NCBI GenBank assembly: GCA_014763715.1
Contig: JACXUV010000012.1
Coordinates: forward strand, 1-64,000
Direction: 5' to 3'
Source: Rhodobacterales bacterium
Lineage (GTDB): Bacteria > Pseudomonadota > Alphaproteobacteria > Caulobacterales > Hyphomonadaceae
DNA length: 64,000 bases
Part shown: one piece after another, positions 52,298-61,706 of the stretch
Numbering within the stretch: position 1 is the first letter of the stretch
Layout: every line of letters starts with the position of its first letter
Notes under the pieces: model-generated
Database searches by the model: none
Told to the model about the DNA's origin: nothing
What the model saw: the letters and a program-made list of their open reading frames with translations, nothing else
Made by a program: the position numbers and the translations under genes

Positions 52298-53380
52298 TCA
52301 GACGCCCGCCGTCTCTTTCAGCCATTGCGTATGAGGCACAAGGTCCATGCCCTGCGCCTTGATCCATGCCGGGTCGTAATAGGTATCGAGATACCGTTCC
52401 CCGCCATCGCAGATCAGGGTCGCAACCGATCCAGCCTTTCCGGCCGCCTTCATCTCGCACATCAGCTGCAGGGCCGCCCACACATTCGTGCCGGTGGAGC
52501 CACCGCATTTCCGTCCCAGAACACTCTCCAGCCAATGGACCGTCGCAACGGAGGCCGCATCCGGCACCTGCATCATCCGGTCAATCACGCGCGGCTGGAA
52601 CGAGGCCTCGACGCGCGGCCGGCCAATGCCTTCGATCCGGGACTTCGCACCGATCTTAAGCGACGGATCGCCCGTACGGTAATAGTCGTAGAAGACGGAA
52701 TTCTCCGGGTCTGCCACGCAAAGGCACGTCTTCGCGGCAAGGTCACAGCGATAGCGGATAAACCGGCCGATCGTGGCCGATGTACCGCCCGTACCGGCGC
52801 TCATCACCACCCAGTCCGGAATCGCATGGTCTTCCAGGGCCAGCTGGGCAAACAGACTGTCGGCAATGGAGTTGTTGCCGCGCCAGTCCGTCACGCGCTC
52901 GGCATAGGTGAACTGGTCCATGAAGTGGCCGCCCTCTTCCCGGGCAATCCGCTCCGCCTCGGCATAGATCTCGCCGGGCTCCACTTCATGCGGCTCGCCG
53001 CCATAGAAGGTGATCTTCTCGATTTTGCTGCAGGCCGTGCCCTTCGGCATCACCGCGATGAAGCGCAGGCCCAGAAGCCGCGCGAAATAGGCTTCCGACA
53101 CGGCGGTAGAGCCGGAGGAACATTCCACAATCACCGTATCCGGACCGATATGGCCGTTGCACAGGCCATAGAGGTAGAGCGAACGCGCCAGCCGGTGCTT
53201 CAGGCTGCCGGAGGGGTGGATCGACTCATCCTTCAGGTAGAGCGTCTGGTCCGGGAAGCCCGGCAGGTCCACCTTGATCAGGTGCGTGTCGGCAGAGCGG
53301 TTGAAATCCGCATTGATCTTCTGCACCGCCTCGCGCACCCAGGCGCGATCCATGATCGGCACCGAACAACCTTCCGCCAT
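52298..53380 (-). CDS. PLP-dependent cysteine synthase family protein (cysteine desulfhydrase-like)
   Basis: 360 residues, fold type II PLP enzyme. The Schiff-base Lys is in PSGSLKHRLARSLY and the phosphate-binding loop is SAGTGGTSATIGRF; SSGSTAVSEAYFARLLG is the substrate loop. Its length and MPKGTACSKIEKI segment fit the Cds1 group, which releases sulfide from cysteine, rather than CysK. The ATG at 53380 has AGGAGG 7 bases ahead. It is 32 bases after the EamA exporter gene and probably cotranscribed with it. Confidence 0.88.
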   Translation of the reverse strand: MAEGCSVPIMDRAWVREAVQKINADFNRSADTHLIKVDLPGFPDQTLYLKDESIHPSGSLKHRLARSLYLYGLCNGHIGPDTVIVECSSGSTAVSEAYFARLLGLRFIAVMPKGTACSKIEKITFYGGEPHEVEPGEIYAEAERIAREEGGHFMDQFTYAERVTDWRGNNSIADSLFAQLALEDHAIPDWVVMSAGTGGTSATIGRFIRYRCDLAAKTCLCVADPENSVFYDYYRTGDPSLKIGAKSRIEGIGRPRVEASFQPRVIDRMMQVPDAASVATVHWLESVLGRKCGGSTGTNVWAALQLMCEMKAAGKAGSVATLICDGGERYLDTYYDPAWIKAQGMDLVPHTQWLKETAGV

Positions 53381-53412
53381 ACCAGCCTCCTGTCTTCCGA
53401 ACTGCAGCGCCC

Positions 53413-54309
53413 TCAATGCGCCAGAAGCACCAGCGCGACAACACCGGCTGCCACAAGCAACACACCTGCAATCTCGCGCAGCGTGACCTTTTCCCGGAAG
53501 AACAGGATCGAGATGGCGAGCGTAATGATCACCTCCACCTGCCCCACAGCGCGCACATGCGCAGCATTTTCCAGCGTAAACGCCGTGAACCAGCACAAGG
53601 AGCCGAACATGCCGCTGATCCCCACAAGGGAGGCGACCCGCCAGGCCTGCAGGAGACGCGTCACTTCCCCCCGCTCACGCCAGGCCAGCCAGCCGAGAAT
53701 CGCAAGCGCCTGAAAAACGGTCACGAATGCCAGCGTCACGGACGCCCGCACCAGTACACTCCCCTCCGCCAGCGACAGGGAAGCCCCGCGATAGGCGACC
53801 GCCGACAGGCCAAACAGGCCGCCTGAGAGAACCCCGATCCAGACCTTGCGGTCGAGCTTCCAGCGGCGCGTCCCCTCGTCCTGCGGCATCGACACGAGGA
53901 TCACACCCACAAGGCTGATCACGATGCCGATGGCGGCCCCGGCCGTCAGCCGGTCACCCAGCAGCACGATCCCGAACAGGGCGGTCTGCAACGGCTCCGT
54001 CTTCGTAAAGGCGGTCGCAACGGCGAAATTGGTGTAGGAGAACAGATGGATCAGCAGGCCCGTCGCCACGATCTGCGCCAGGCCGCCCGCCATGCCCCAA
54101 AGATAGAAAACATGCGGCGGCTGGCCAGCACTCTCCCCTGTCGCCTGCAACAGGACCAGGCAGAACAGCACGGCCAGCGGCGCCGCGAAAACAAAACGAC
54201 TGGCCGTCGCGCCCCATGTGCTGAGGCGCCCTTTCAGCGTTTTCTGCAACGCATTGCGCACATTCTGGGAGAAGGCCGCCACAAGGGTGACCGGAATCCA
54301 GAGTTCCAT
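53413..54309 (-). CDS. DMT-superfamily (EamA) transporter
   Basis: 298 residues, ten membrane helices in two EamA repeats (about 5-140 and 150-298). TAFTKTEPLQTALFGIVLLGDRL and GQVEVIITLAISILFFREKV are the conserved ends of each half. These carriers export amino acids or metabolites; pairing with a cysteine-family enzyme hints at a thiol or amino acid, which is inference only. Confidence 0.85.
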   Translation of the reverse strand: MELWIPVTLVAAFSQNVRNALQKTLKGRLSTWGATASRFVFAAPLAVLFCLVLLQATGESAGQPPHVFYLWGMAGGLAQIVATGLLIHLFSYTNFAVATAFTKTEPLQTALFGIVLLGDRLTAGAAIGIVISLVGVILVSMPQDEGTRRWKLDRKVWIGVLSGGLFGLSAVAYRGASLSLAEGSVLVRASVTLAFVTVFQALAILGWLAWRERGEVTRLLQAWRVASLVGISGMFGSLCWFTAFTLENAAHVRAVGQVEVIITLAISILFFREKVTLREIAGVLLVAAGVVALVLLAH

Positions 54310-54388
54310 CAGACAGCCTCGTCAGCCCACGGCATACCCGCCTCCCCCGCGCCGGGCGCAGGAGAGAGGGAGACCGGTTTCAGGTAGG

Positions 54389-55924
54389 TCAGGCCGCCTG
54401 GCGCTTGGCCTTGCGGTTTTCCAGCTTGTTGACGGCATGGAGATAGGCCTTGGCGCTCGCCACCAGCGTATCCGGATCGGACGCGCGGCCGGTTGCCATG
54501 AAGCCATCGGCATCGTTGAGACGCACGGACACGGTGGCCTGCGCATCCGTGCCGCCAGTCACAGCATGCACCTGGTAGAGATCCAGCTTGCCGGAATGCG
54601 GAATCAGCGAGCGGATCGCATTGAACACTGCATCCACGGGGCCATTGCCGCGCGCGATAGCGAACTTGTCCTCGCCATCCATGACGAGGTCGATCTCGGC
54701 CGTCTGCGGGCCTTCCGTGCCAGCCACAACGCGCAGGCGCTTGAACATGGCACGCTCGCCATCTTCCGCCAGCTGATCATCGACCAAAGCCACGATGTCG
54801 TCATCGAAGACATGCTTCTTCTTGTCGGCCAGCGCTTTGAAGCGCTTGAAGGCATCGTTCAGCGCATCCTGCTCCAGCGTGTAGCCGAGCGATTCCAGCT
54901 TGTCGCGGAAGGCGTGACGGCCGGACAGCTTGCCCATCACCAGGGATGTCTTGGCGACGCCGACATCTTCCGGCTTCATGATCTCGTAGGTTTCGGAATT
55001 CTTCAGCATGCCATCCTGGTGGATGCCGCTTTCATGCGCAAAAGCATTCTTACCGACGATGGCCTTGTTGTACTGCACCGGGAAGCCGGTGATCCGGCTC
55101 AGCATGGCAGAGGCACGCGAGAGATATTCGCTCTTCACATTGGTCGTATAGGGCAGCGTATCCTGACGGACGCGCAAGGCCATGACCACTTCTTCCAGCG
55201 CCGCATTGCCGGCACGCTCGCCGAGGCCGTTGATCGCGCATTCCACCTGGCGCGCGCCATTGGCGACGGCGCTGATGGAGTTGGCGACCGCGAGGCCGAG
55301 GTCATTGTGGCAGTGCGCCGACCAGATCACCTTGTCGGAATTGGCGACATTTTCGATCAGGCGCTTGAACAGGCGGCCATACTCCTCCGGATGGGAATAG
55401 CCGACCGTGTCCGGAATATTGATCGTGGTCGCACCGCTCTGGATGGCCACATCGATACATTTGCACAGGAAGTCGAATTCGGTCCGGGTCGCGTCTTCCG
55501 CGCTCCATTCCACATCGTCCACCAGGTTACGGGCCTGCGCCACCGAGCGGCCGACGGCCTCCAGCACGGCGTTCGGCCCCATCTGCAGCTTGTGCTTCAT
55601 GTGCACGGGGCTGGTGGAGATGAAGGTGTGGATGCGCGGACGCGCGGCATTGCGTACCGCTTCGGCGCATCGCTCGATGTCCTTCTCGGTCGAGCGGGCG
55701 AGGCCGCAGATGATCGCCTCTTTCGAACGGCGGGCAATTTCGCTGACGGAGGCGAAGTCACCTTCGGAAGCTGCGGGGAAACCGGCTTCGATCACGTCGA
55801 CGCCCATGTCTTCCATCAGGGCGGCGAGTTCGAGTTTCTCGCCATGGGTCATGGACGCGCCGGGCGATTGTTCGCCGTCGCGCAAAGTGGTGTCGAAGAT
55901 GCGGATATGTTCTGGCTTGGTCAT
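54389..55924 (-). CDS. leuA: 2-isopropylmalate synthase
   Basis: 511 residues. Catalyses the first committed step of leucine synthesis, condensing acetyl-CoA with 2-oxoisovalerate. FDTTLRDGEQSPGASM is the catalytic entry motif, HCHNDLGLAVANSISAV holds the metal-binding HxH-type site, and GNAALEEVVMAL follows. The C-terminal LeuA dimer regulatory domain (about 385-500) for leucine feedback is complete. A leucine-rich leader peptide lies 75 bases upstream. Confidence 0.97.
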   Translation of the reverse strand: MTKPEHIRIFDTTLRDGEQSPGASMTHGEKLELAALMEDMGVDVIEAGFPAASEGDFASVSEIARRSKEAIICGLARSTEKDIERCAEAVRNAARPRIHTFISTSPVHMKHKLQMGPNAVLEAVGRSVAQARNLVDDVEWSAEDATRTEFDFLCKCIDVAIQSGATTINIPDTVGYSHPEEYGRLFKRLIENVANSDKVIWSAHCHNDLGLAVANSISAVANGARQVECAINGLGERAGNAALEEVVMALRVRQDTLPYTTNVKSEYLSRASAMLSRITGFPVQYNKAIVGKNAFAHESGIHQDGMLKNSETYEIMKPEDVGVAKTSLVMGKLSGRHAFRDKLESLGYTLEQDALNDAFKRFKALADKKKHVFDDDIVALVDDQLAEDGERAMFKRLRVVAGTEGPQTAEIDLVMDGEDKFAIARGNGPVDAVFNAIRSLIPHSGKLDLYQVHAVTGGTDAQATVSVRLNDADGFMATGRASDPDTLVASAKAYLHAVNKLENRKAKRQAA

Positions 55925-55998
55925 GGCAGGCTGCCTGGATCTGGGGAATGTCGGGAAATGGCTGGCTCAATATCCCCTGACCGCGCGCCTGCCCCCGA

Positions 55999-56067
55999 TT
56001 AGTTCGAGGCAGCCGGCACCGGCCAGGGGCCGGTAAGAAGCAGGAGTAGGGGCATATTCTTGCGCAT
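55999..56067 (-). CDS. leuL: leuA leader peptide with five consecutive Leu codons
   Basis: 22 residues reading MRKNMPLLLLLTGPWPV and ending in Ser-Asn. The five leucines use four different codons (CTA, CTC, CTG, CTT, CTT). Such a run just before leuA is the hallmark of ribosome-mediated attenuation. It begins 7 bases after the stop of the upstream membrane protein gene. It has no obvious ribosome-binding site, so the call is not certain. Confidence 0.7.
   Translation of the reverse strand: MRKNMPLLLLLTGPWPVPAASN
56018..56034 (-). promoter_or_regulatory. hairpin inside the leu leader
   Basis: ACCGGCC and GGCCGGT with a 3-base loop, overlapping codons 12-17 just after the Leu run. It would be covered by a ribosome stalled at the Leu codons. 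No T-run follows, so the switch may act on leuA translation (GGCAGG near 55984 can pair with CCTGCC next to the leuA ATG). Confidence 0.55.
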
Positions 56068-56074
56068 GGTGCGG

Positions 56075-56827
56075 TTAATCCGGCAGATCGCTCGAATTGT
56101 CAACCGCGCTTGTGCCGATCAGGGCAACAGATTGCCCCGATTTCCTGACCCTTTGGCGCACCCAGATGGCAATCGCAGCATAAACGCCCACCGCTGCCAA
56201 AGCCGCGAGCAGTGCCGTCACCGGATTGCCCGAAAGCGCCGCCAGCAGGCTGCGCCCGGCAAACGCAATCAGGATGATCTTGGGAAGCGTGCCAACGCCC
56301 ATGCCTGCCCAGAACGGCAGGAACCGCGCGTGGCTGACCCCGAATGCCATGTTCACCAGCAGGAGCGGCCCGGTCGGCACGTTGCGCACCACGGCGCTGG
56401 CGATGAAGGCATTGCGCCCGATAAAACCCGCCAGCCGGTTTGCCGTCTTGCCCGCATAACGTCGGAACGCCTGCTCCCCGGTCAGGCGGCCGACATAGAA
56501 GGTCAGCGCACCGGACACCATGGTCGCAAGCCAGGAATAGGCCGCCCCCGCCCATGGCCCGAACACGGCCACGGCGGCTGCGATCAGCACGAATTGCGGC
56601 ACGCCCAGAAAGGCGGCAACACAGAAGACGAGGATCAGCGCCGGCAGGCCCCAGGGGCTGTCGGCCATGCCGTCCATCCAGGCGGTAACGGCCGCGCCAC
56701 TGGGCAGAAACCCCAGCTTGCCGAGGCCAAATACGGCGAGCACCATAACCAGCATCACACCGCCCAGAACCATGGCGCGGTGCGCGGGCGTTTCCGTCTC
56801 CTGAGGGGGCTGGACCGTATCGTTCAT
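56075..56827 (-). CDS. TVP38/TMEM64 (DedA-like, VTT domain) membrane protein
   Basis: 250 residues, about six membrane segments. The central VTT region includes GLPALILVFCVAAFLGVPQFVLIAAAVAVFGPW, FYVGRLTGEQAFRRYAGK and RNVPTGPLLLVNMAFGVSHARFLPFW. Members scramble or transport lipids; specific role unknown. It precedes the leu leader by 7 bases. Confidence 0.88.
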   Translation of the reverse strand: MNDTVQPPQETETPAHRAMVLGGVMLVMVLAVFGLGKLGFLPSGAAVTAWMDGMADSPWGLPALILVFCVAAFLGVPQFVLIAAAVAVFGPWAGAAYSWLATMVSGALTFYVGRLTGEQAFRRYAGKTANRLAGFIGRNAFIASAVVRNVPTGPLLLVNMAFGVSHARFLPFWAGMGVGTLPKIILIAFAGRSLLAALSGNPVTALLAALAAVGVYAAIAIWVRQRVRKSGQSVALIGTSAVDNSSDLPD

Positions 56828-56936
56828 ACGCGCAGCGTGTGATCTGGCAGGTTGGTTTCGTCAAGCATCCACAAGCGATGAAACTGGTGTTCAAATTTTG
56901 GCACCATTGTTTTGCGCTGCCCCAGCCGTCCCTGTA

Positions 56937-57398
56937 TCACTCAGCTGCAAATGTGCTCTGGCGATGCCTCACCGCCAGCTCGACAATAATCGTTGCAAGG
57001 CCATGGCCTGCCACGCCGACCGTCCACCAGATCATCGGCCATTTCATGACAAAAATGCTGCCGCCGATTCCCAGGCTGATCCCCGCGAAGAGGATCATGC
57101 CGAAAACATAGCTGGCAGCGGAAATGAAAAAGCCGAGGCGCATTCCCGCGATCAGCTTGGCGTCCTTCTTCCGCACGATCTCTGCGGCCTCGGTGCCCGG
57201 ATCGACCGCCAGCGCCATGACATCGACATTGAAGGCCGCGGCCAGCGCTTTCATGGTTTCGCGCGAGGCAGGCTCGCCCTTCTCGATCCGCTGAACGGTC
57301 CGAAGGCCGATCCCCGCCAGATCGGCGAGGTGTTCCTGGGACCAATGACGCTCTTCGCGCCAGCGTTTGATCTTGGCTGCGTCGGCGTTGAATTGCAT
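56937..57398 (-). CDS. XRE-family HTH protein with C-terminal membrane segments
   Basis: 153 residues. HTH_3 at residues about 5-60 (IKRWREERHWSQEHLADLAGIGLRTVQRIEKG). Two to three hydrophobic segments follow (FFISAASYVFGMILFAGISLG and IWWTVGVAGHGLATIIVELAV). A membrane-tethered DNA-binding protein is suggested. A strong AAAGGAG site lies 6 bases before the ATG. Partners unknown. Confidence 0.85.
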   Translation of the reverse strand: MQFNADAAKIKRWREERHWSQEHLADLAGIGLRTVQRIEKGEPASRETMKALAAAFNVDVMALAVDPGTEAAEIVRKKDAKLIAGMRLGFFISAASYVFGMILFAGISLGIGGSIFVMKWPMIWWTVGVAGHGLATIIVELAVRHRQSTFAAE

Positions 57399-57535
57399 GG
57401 CGATCTCCTTTGTTAGGCCAGCTTAAGGCCTCCAAGGAAAGGGGGGAAACCGGCTGGCCCGCCACGCCACGAGGACGTCAGGGGCCCGCCAGTGTCACGC
57501 CACAGGGCCGCCACAGCAACCACCATGGCCCGAGA

Positions 57536-59248
57536 TCACTCCCGTTCGGCAGCGCTTGCGTCGCGCAGGCCCTTGAACTCGGAAGTCGGTTTCAGTTGCG
57601 GCCAGTCGTCCGAGTTTGCGAGGTCGCGGGTCATGTCCAGGAACAGTTCCACATCCTGCGCGGCGCCGCGCAGGTCCCAGTCGGCGCTCCAGGCGTCGTT
57701 CTGGTTGTGGTACTTGTTGCCGATATAGTCCGCCACCCAGGCATCGCCGGCCTCACGGCCGCCATCGACCAGGTCAGACCCGCCCGCGATACCCATGATC
57801 AGGATCACCGGAACGCCGCGCCGGGCCAGCGAGAAATGGTCCGCCCGGTAGAACAGGCCGTTCTCCGGCAAGCCCTCGGGAGACACGGTACGCCCCTGCT
57901 TCGCCGCAGCCGCTGCCATGCGCTCTTCCAGGTCGCTCTGCCCTTCGCCGACCTGGATCACATCGCGGGCCGGGCCAGCCGTCTGCAGGATGTCCAGCGT
58001 GAAGTTCGCAACCGTCTTCTCCAGCGGATAGATCGGGTTCTGCGCGTAGGCTTCAGAGCCGAGCAGACCGCTCTCTTCACCCGTCCATGCCGCGAAGACC
58101 ACGGTCCTCTCCGGAGCGGGCTCAGCCTCCAGGTTGCGGGCAACTTCCATGATCCCGGCAAGGCCCAGCGCATCGTCATTGGCACCCGGCATCACGGTAC
58201 GGCCCAGCTCGTCCGGCGCGCCGATGCCATAGGCATCCCAGTGGCCCGACAGCATGATCGTCTCGTCCGGTCGCTTCGTGCCGGTGATCTTGCCGATCAC
58301 GTTCTGGCTTTCGGCAGCTTCCACCGACAGGCCGAGATCGGCATTGAAGCGCAGATCGCCCAGCGTGAAAGCCTGGAAGTCCCGCTTCCGGGCCGCAACC
58401 CGCAGCGCGTCCAGATCATAGCCCGCCTCGGCCAGCCATTGCTTCGCCATGTCCTCCTGCAGCCAGCCCTGCAGGTCGACAGCCGGCTTCGCGGCACCGG
58501 CCACGGCATAGTTCTCACCCGGCGAGGAAGACGCGACGTTCCAGCCATAACCGGCTGCTTTCGCCTCGTGGATCACCAGCGCGGCAACCGCGCCGCGGCG
58601 GGCGGCTTCTTCGTATTTATAGGCCCAGCGGCCATAATAGGTCATGCGGCGGCCACCGAACACGCCCGCCACCGGGTCATCCTCTGCCACGCCGAAATCC
58701 GGATCGTTCACCAGGAACAGCGCGACCTTGCCGTGCAGGTCCATGTCGCCATAATCGTCCCAGTCGCGTTCCGGGGCGCTGGCACCGAAGCCGACGAACA
58801 CGACCGGCGCGTCTTCCACCTTGATGGTCTCACGCGGATTGGCGGAGCTGATCTCGATATCGCGGGCCTGTTCCATCGGAATGACCTCGTCGCCGAGGGT
58901 CACATTCAGTGTACGTATATCCGTAACCTGCGAGTGCTTGAGCCTGACAGGATCGGTCCATGCGCCATCCCGGCCGCCGGGCTCCAGACCCAGTGCCTTG
59001 AAGCGCTCGATCAGGTAGGCGACCGTTTTCGTCTCGCCTTCGGTGCCGGGCGCCCGGCCCATGAACTCATCGGAGGCGAGCACCCTTGCCGTCTCGGACA
59101 TGTTCGCCGTGCTGATCGGGGATACGTCAACAGCGGCTTCCGGGGCTACCTCAGGCACTGCGGTCTCCACAGTCTCCACTTCAGGCGCCGAGGCACAGGC
59201 CGCCAGAACCATGCCCGCACTTGCTGCTACCAATACCGCTCTGAACAT
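57536..59248 (-). CDS. M28-family metallopeptidase lipoprotein
   Basis: 570 residues. Lipoprotein signal peptide MFRAVLVAASAGMVLAAC gives a lipid-anchored exported enzyme. A PA domain insert lies at about residues 150-260. The dinuclear zinc site is visible as HWDAYG, GANDDALG, GEESGLLGS and KYHNQNDAW. Family members are aminopeptidases or carboxypeptidases in the periplasm. The ATG at 59248 gives the best lipoprotein signal; upstream ATGs at 59263 and 59290 are possible. Confidence 0.93.
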   Translation of the reverse strand: MFRAVLVAASAGMVLAACASAPEVETVETAVPEVAPEAAVDVSPISTANMSETARVLASDEFMGRAPGTEGETKTVAYLIERFKALGLEPGGRDGAWTDPVRLKHSQVTDIRTLNVTLGDEVIPMEQARDIEISSANPRETIKVEDAPVVFVGFGASAPERDWDDYGDMDLHGKVALFLVNDPDFGVAEDDPVAGVFGGRRMTYYGRWAYKYEEAARRGAVAALVIHEAKAAGYGWNVASSSPGENYAVAGAAKPAVDLQGWLQEDMAKQWLAEAGYDLDALRVAARKRDFQAFTLGDLRFNADLGLSVEAAESQNVIGKITGTKRPDETIMLSGHWDAYGIGAPDELGRTVMPGANDDALGLAGIMEVARNLEAEPAPERTVVFAAWTGEESGLLGSEAYAQNPIYPLEKTVANFTLDILQTAGPARDVIQVGEGQSDLEERMAAAAAKQGRTVSPEGLPENGLFYRADHFSLARRGVPVILIMGIAGGSDLVDGGREAGDAWVADYIGNKYHNQNDAWSADWDLRGAAQDVELFLDMTRDLANSDDWPQLKPTSEFKGLRDASAAERE

Positions 59249-59404
59249 CTGCGCTACCCTCATTCTGCCTGTCGCCGGAAATCTCACCATGGAACAGGGG
59301 GCACGCCCCTGCCGCGCGCAAACTCGCGCCCCGGAGCGAACGGGTCAACCGGGGCGAGACATGTGGATTGTCGCGGCAGCCGGCTCAGTCCCGCCGGCGA
59401 TCCT

Positions 59405-61534
59405 TCAGGCTGGCGTCCCCATTGCCGGGTCGGAGATGGAGTGGGAGCCCGTTTCCATCCGCCCCGCCAGGCGGCGTTCAAAGCCCTCGCCAGTCAGGGC
59501 CAGGTCATACCAATTGCCAGCCCCTTCCAGCGAAATCTCGCGTTGGACGCTGGCGCCGGGCGCCAGTTTCACGTGGCTCGCCTCTTTCACCCCGTACATG
59601 TCCGCAAGCGCCAGCTCGCAGGCCTGCTTGCCGACATTGCTGAGGTTCAGCTTCAGGCGGCGGCGGTCCGGCTCATACTGAACCTCCACTTCCGGCATTG
59701 CCCCATCGCCGGAGAGAGACCCGACATAGGTACGCATGAAGCCGTTCGGGCCAAGCACGAACAGGTCATAGCGCCCGGCATCCTCCCCCGTCTCCCAGAC
59801 ATCTGATAGTGACTTGCCCGCCTCGACCGTGTAGCGCCGCGGAATCCGGTCGAGGTGCAGCCTGTCATAGACATGGAACACAGCCCCCGCCGTCCCTTCA
59901 TTCGCGAAGGCCAGCGTCACACGCCCCGTGCCTGCATCGGCATCAGCCTTCGTCTTCAGGACATAGGGCAGCGCGCGCGACGGGCGCATGCCGGTCTCCT
60001 GATACAGCGACTGCGGCGTTTCCGGCGGCTGCACCTGCGGCTTCTGGATATGGGCCAGCATCGCCGCAGAGGAGCCGGACATGTCCGGCAGCTCCGGGAA
60101 GCTCGGATCGTTGGGCGAGACGAAATCAAACGCGGAGGTCAGGTCCGAACAGACCGCCCGGTGCCACGGGCTGATCGCCGGAATGGTGACATCGAAGCGC
60201 TTCTCCAGGAACTGGCCGACGGAGGTATGGTCGGCGACTTCCGAACTGACCCAGCCGCCACGCGACCAGGGGGAAATGATATACATCGGAACCCGCGCGC
60301 CCAGCCCCCAGGGGCGGACCGTTCCGCTGATCCGGTCATCCGCTTCCTGATACTTGCGCTCAGGGTCGGAGAAGTAGAAGCCCGACAGGTCCAGCGTGGA
60401 CTTGCCCGCCAGCGTACCATCCGCATTGTAGGAAGGCGGCGCGGACGCAGGCACATGGTCGAACTGCCCGTCATTCTCATCGAAGGTGAGGAAGAAGACC
60501 GTCTTTGCCCAGACATCCGGATTGGCCGTCAGCGCGTCCAGAACCCGCGCCGTGAACTCGGCGCCCTGGATCGGGGTGGAAGCCGACGGATGCTCAGACC
60601 ATTCCTTTGCAGGCAGGATCCACGACACCTGCGGCAGCGTGCCTTCCAGCACGTCTTTCTCCAGCTGTTCCAGCGACCAGTGGCGCATCCCGCGCTCATA
60701 CAGCGGCTCACCCGGCTTGCAGTTCCGGAAGCTCTCGAAGGCGAGCCCGCCATGCATGGCCCCGGTCCAGTTATTGTTCGGGTCCTGATAGATCCGCCAG
60801 TCGATCCCGGCAGCCTGCAGCACGTCCGGAATCGTCTGCCATGTCAGGGCCGATCCCTGATAGGTATAGCCCGGATCCGGCAGGCGGCCCTTGACCCAGC
60901 TGCGCAGATTGTTGGGCTCTGAATTCTCTTCGGTTCCGTTGATACCCTGCGCGCGCAGCACAGGATCGTGATTGGAGCCGGACCAGAAGACGATCCGGTT
61001 CGGGTCGGTCCCCGTGGTGATGGAACAGTGATAGGCATCGCAGATCGTGAAGGCCTCTGCCAGCGCGTACTGGAAGGGAATGTCCTCGCGCCGGTAATAC
61101 CCCATCGAGAAGGGGTTCTTATATTTCGGCCAATAGCCGAACTTGCCCTGGTTCCAGGCCGCCTGGCTGTCGGAGAAGGAGTGCGGCGTGCCAGGCACCT
61201 GCATGGCAGACGTCTTCTCCGTATCGAGATGATAAGGCGGGATCTCGCGCTTGCCGTCAGACTGGCTCCATACGGGCTTGCCGCTTTCCATGGGCACCGG
61301 ATGCCGGTCGCCGAAGCCGCGCACGCCGCGCATGGCCCCGAAATAATGATCGAAAGAGCGGTTTTCCTGCATCAGGATCACGACATGTTTCACATCCTGG
61401 ATCGTTCCGGCCGATTGCGCAGCTGGCAGGGCGAGCGCGCGTGAGATGCTGCCCGACAAGAGCGACATGCCGGCGGTGGTGCCCGCAGCGCCGCTGGCCA
61501 GTTTCAGGAAATCCCGTCTTCCAAAATTGGTCAT
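59405..61534 (-). CDS. phosphocholine-specific phospholipase C, Tat-exported
   Basis: 709 residues. The N-terminus NFGRRDFLKLASGAAGTTAGM is a twin-arginine signal. The phosphoesterase domain (about 45-420) has HVVILMQENRSFDHYFGAMRGVRGF and TFDENDGQFDHVPASAPP, the metal and nucleophile regions of bacterial PLC/AcpA enzymes. Two C-terminal DUF756 domains (about 500-690) are typical of the non-haemolytic PlcN group. It releases phosphocholine from phospholipids as a phosphate source. A Pho-box-like repeat lies 102 bases upstream. Confidence 0.94.
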   Translation of the reverse strand: MTNFGRRDFLKLASGAAGTTAGMSLLSGSISRALALPAAQSAGTIQDVKHVVILMQENRSFDHYFGAMRGVRGFGDRHPVPMESGKPVWSQSDGKREIPPYHLDTEKTSAMQVPGTPHSFSDSQAAWNQGKFGYWPKYKNPFSMGYYRREDIPFQYALAEAFTICDAYHCSITTGTDPNRIVFWSGSNHDPVLRAQGINGTEENSEPNNLRSWVKGRLPDPGYTYQGSALTWQTIPDVLQAAGIDWRIYQDPNNNWTGAMHGGLAFESFRNCKPGEPLYERGMRHWSLEQLEKDVLEGTLPQVSWILPAKEWSEHPSASTPIQGAEFTARVLDALTANPDVWAKTVFFLTFDENDGQFDHVPASAPPSYNADGTLAGKSTLDLSGFYFSDPERKYQEADDRISGTVRPWGLGARVPMYIISPWSRGGWVSSEVADHTSVGQFLEKRFDVTIPAISPWHRAVCSDLTSAFDFVSPNDPSFPELPDMSGSSAAMLAHIQKPQVQPPETPQSLYQETGMRPSRALPYVLKTKADADAGTGRVTLAFANEGTAGAVFHVYDRLHLDRIPRRYTVEAGKSLSDVWETGEDAGRYDLFVLGPNGFMRTYVGSLSGDGAMPEVEVQYEPDRRRLKLNLSNVGKQACELALADMYGVKEASHVKLAPGASVQREISLEGAGNWYDLALTGEGFERRLAGRMETGSHSISDPAMGTPA

Positions 61535-61635
61535 GATCGTCTTCGTCTCATTGTCTGGAGGCAGCCATGTGCCGGATAAGCAGAGAGGCTGGCGCCATCG
61601 CAGCGCGAGCCCCGTACCGCCCCTATACCGGCGGC

Positions 61636-61653
61636 ATGACACCGGAATGACGA
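61636..61653 (-). promoter_or_regulatory. Pho-box-like repeat upstream of phospholipase C
   Basis: On the minus strand TCGTCAT-TCCG-GTGTCAT: two 7-mers spaced by 4, matching CTGTCAT at 5 and 6 of 7 positions, oriented toward the phospholipase gene. Confidence 0.5.
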
Positions 61654-61706
61654 ACCGGTTTTTTCACTTTTCAGAAGATTGCGGGCCGCCTTTTGGTTGC
61701 GCCGCC

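Noticed and set aside
57410-59806. Plus-strand open frame of 798 codons
   Set aside because: Antisense to the M28 peptidase; no domain or start signal.
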